From contig DATMPQ010000093.1 in the NCBI GenBank assembly GCA_035567015.1, positions 1-6,844 on the forward strand: a DNA stretch of 6,844 nt. The letters are read 5' to 3'. How positions within the stretch are numbered: the stretch's first letter is position 1; every line of letters starts with the position of its first letter. Below, piece after piece: positions 5,792 to 6,844 of this stretch. Source of the DNA: AV133 sp035567015 (GTDB lineage: Bacteria > Verrucomicrobiota > Verrucomicrobiia > Chthoniobacterales > UBA10450). Below the pieces are notes generated by a model, which was not told where the DNA came from, did not search any database, and worked only from the letters and a program-made list of their open reading frames with translations. Made by a program: the position numbers and the translations under genes.

Positions 5792-6205
5792 ATGAAAGAC
5801 CGCTTACGCATTTTAACTGTCGAGGATGAGCCGGCCGTGACGCAGATGCTTGCGCTCCTATTGGGCGGCCCGGCCGCGAAAGTAACCAGCGCGCCCGATG
5901 GCTGGATGGCGCTCATGAAAATCGGCGCGGCCAAGCAACCTTTCGATGTCATTATTACCGACCATAACATGCGGCGTATGAACGGGCTCGAATTGGTGCG
6001 TCGGCTGCGGGTGCGCAAGTTCCCGGGCAAGATTATTGTCCTCTCAGCACATCTGACCAAGGAGAACATCCGGGCTTACGAGGAGTTGAATGTGGACATG
6101 ATGCTCGCGAAACCCTTCGATGTAGAAGAGTTGCAACTCGCGATGAACCTCCTCACGAAAAAACCGTCAGCGAAGGTCACCGCGCCCATGGCGGCGCGGG
6201 CGTGA
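5792..6205 (+). CDS. Stand-alone response regulator receiver protein
   Basis: This 137-residue protein is a single CheY-like receiver domain with no output domain. It receives a phosphoryl group from a histidine kinase and presumably acts through protein contacts. All the family residues are present: the acidic pair E11-D12 after the first strand, phospho-acceptor D57 in I-I-T-D-H-N-M, S85 in V-L-S-A-H, and K107 in L-A-K-P-F. The last 16 or so residues form a basic, alanine-rich tail, probably disordered. The ATG at 5792 places the start at the expected K-D-R-L-R-I-L-T-V strand; an in-frame GTG at 5756 would only add a non-domain leader. The ribosome site before 5792 is weak (AGAG). No kinase gene is in the window, so the partner is encoded elsewhere. 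The family is certain; the pathway is unknown. Confidence 0.9.
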   Translation: MKDRLRILTVEDEPAVTQMLALLLGGPAAKVTSAPDGWMALMKIGAAKQPFDVIITDHNMRRMNGLELVRRLRVRKFPGKIIVLSAHLTKENIRAYEELNVDMMLAKPFDVEELQLAMNLLTKKPSAKVTAPMAARA

Positions 6206-6218
6206 ACTCTGGCACCGT

Positions 6219-6298
6219 CGCGGTTGAAAATGTAAATACTCAGCTCTGACTTTCACGGCTAGCTCCGCTTCTAGCCGCGTTGATAGTAGTCAACCGCG
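6219..6298. repeat. Nested inverted repeat downstream of the receiver gene
   Basis: The outer arms CGCGGTTGA (6219-6227) and TCAACCGCG (6290-6298) are perfect complements. They enclose CGGCTAG (6256-6262) and CTAGCCG (6271-6277), a perfect 7-bp hairpin with an 8-base loop. A competing hairpin GTTGA/TCAAC (6279-6283 with 6290-6294) shares the right outer arm, so alternative folds are possible. No T tract follows, so it is not a typical terminator. Confidence 0.45.
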
Positions 6299-6389
6299 TA
6301 GGGCGTACCGCCAAATAGTTGCCGGATTGTCTTGTACTCGCCGCGAATTTCTTGCATCGCTTGTTATCGGTTTAGATCGGATGCGATTT

Positions 6390-6462
6390 CGGCGAAGCCG
6401 TCCTCCACTCCCTGCTCAGCCTGCCAGTCCTGGTCGCCGTGGCGACCGTGGACGGCGAAGCC
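6390..6462. repeat. Second nested inverted repeat with flanking direct repeat
   Basis: GCCGTCC (6397-6403) pairs with GGACGGC (6450-6456) and encloses GGTCGCC-GT-GGCGACC (6432-6447). The 10-mer CGGCGAAGCC occurs at 6390-6399 and again at 6453-6462. A doubled TTCGGAG follows at 6481-6494. The stretch 6206-6558 shows no supportable gene; these repeats are what it holds. Confidence 0.35.
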
Positions 6463-6558
6463 TCCTTGCTCGCGAAGACTTTCGGAGTTCGGAGTTTAAG
6501 ACGCGACCCCAGTTTCTCCCGCGGCCTAATTCGCTTAATAGATCGACAATCAACGAAT

Positions 6559-6844
6559 CTAGTTCTGCTTCTTGTCAGCGGCGGCCTCTTTAGCTTGGTC
6601 GCGTGGCGATTCAGTCTGAGTTGAAATGATCTTTCCCGTTTTCGCATCGACCAGGACTTCGGTGATGTCGCGTGTGCCGGCCCGCGCGATATCGAACGAC
6701 CACACCAGATGACCCTTCTCTTTCTCGATCTCCGCGCTCTTCACAATCCCGTGAGAAACTTTCGCGAGCGCGATCTGTTCCGCCTCCGCCTTTGTGATCT
6801 TCGCCTGCTTCATCAACTCGGCCTCACTTGGTTGCGCGGCGAAA
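6559..6844 (-). CDS. PepSY domain protein, N-terminus beyond the window
   Basis: This is the C-terminal part of a PepSY-domain protein, 94 residues visible. The frame stays open to the right edge (…FAAQPSEAELMKQAKITK reading inward), so the TTG or ATG near 6811-6816 is probably internal and the true start with any signal peptide lies outside. The PepSY pattern is clear: an I-T-K-A-E-A-E-Q-I-A helix, V-S-H-G-I-V-K-S-A-E-I-E-K-E-K-G-H-L-V-W-S-F-D-I, then I-T-E-V-L-V-D-A-K-T-G-K-I-I. A charged, lysine-rich tail ends the protein. PepSY domains are small, usually extracytoplasmic modules; in some proteases they act as inhibitory propeptides, but stand-alone versions have no firm function. It converges on the receiver gene across a repeat-rich gap, and no clear terminator is seen after its stop. 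Confidence 0.88.
   Translation of the reverse strand, partial: FAAQPSEAELMKQAKITKAEAEQIALAKVSHGIVKSAEIEKEKGHLVWSFDIARAGTRDITEVLVDAKTGKIISTQTESPRDQAKEAAADKKQN

Noticed and set aside
5464..5829. Plus-strand open frame of 121 codons before the receiver gene
   Set aside because: It begins inside the terminator arm, runs over the repeat elements, overlaps the receiver start in another frame and shows no domain.
6327..6647. Overlapping short open frames on both strands in the gap before the PepSY gene
   Set aside because: They are arginine- and serine-rich translations of repeat DNA that run into the PepSY gene, without conserved motifs.

Overview
The window carries seven complete protein genes and one gene cut by the right edge. 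No RNA gene, CRISPR array, transposase or integrase is visible. The host looks like a free-living, probably soil-dwelling Gram-negative bacterium of moderate GC content. A verrucomicrobial or similar origin is my impression only, from the style of the stand-alone receiver protein and a degenerate CGCGGATNA-type intergenic repeat. No marker gene here proves it.

Left block (34-2555, + strand): a Rossmann-fold NADP-binding protein, a zinc-free medium-chain reductase of the quinone/enoyl reductase type, a SnoaL/NTF2-fold protein and a DUF302 protein. The first two overlap by one base, the third follows after four bases, and the fourth follows a 77-bp spacer with its own strong ribosome binding site. 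This reads as one redox or detoxification operon, but no substrate can be read from the sequence. Facing it is a LysR-type regulator on the minus strand (2592-3527). Its start is covered by a perfect 19-bp palindrome with T-N11-A spacing, probably its own operator.

Middle block (3787-5444, + strand): a probably exported alpha/beta hydrolase with a full catalytic triad, then a cytoplasmic-type dienelactone hydrolase with the Cys-Asp-His triad. A perfect 11-bp hairpin separates them, and a strong intrinsic terminator ends the block. The hydrolase gene is clearly richer in G/C-ending codons than the left operon. The change falls inside its first 20 codons, beside an orphan AGGAGG motif, which suggests an imported gene joined to local sequence.

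Right block (5445-6844): two gene-poor stretches flank a single-domain response regulator (5792-6205), and a PepSY-domain protein enters from the right edge on the minus strand. Both stretches contain inverted repeats, some nested, and the first also holds a three-unit 9-bp tandem repeat. These could be structured RNA leaders or trailers, or remnants of dispersed repeats.

Taken together, the LysR gene with the reductases and hydrolases on either side suggests a small accessory module for handling reactive or aromatic compounds. This is inference from gene families and layout. I see no clear evidence of a wholly new system. The points most worth checking are the LysR palindrome, the hydrolase junction and the repeat-rich flanks of the receiver gene.
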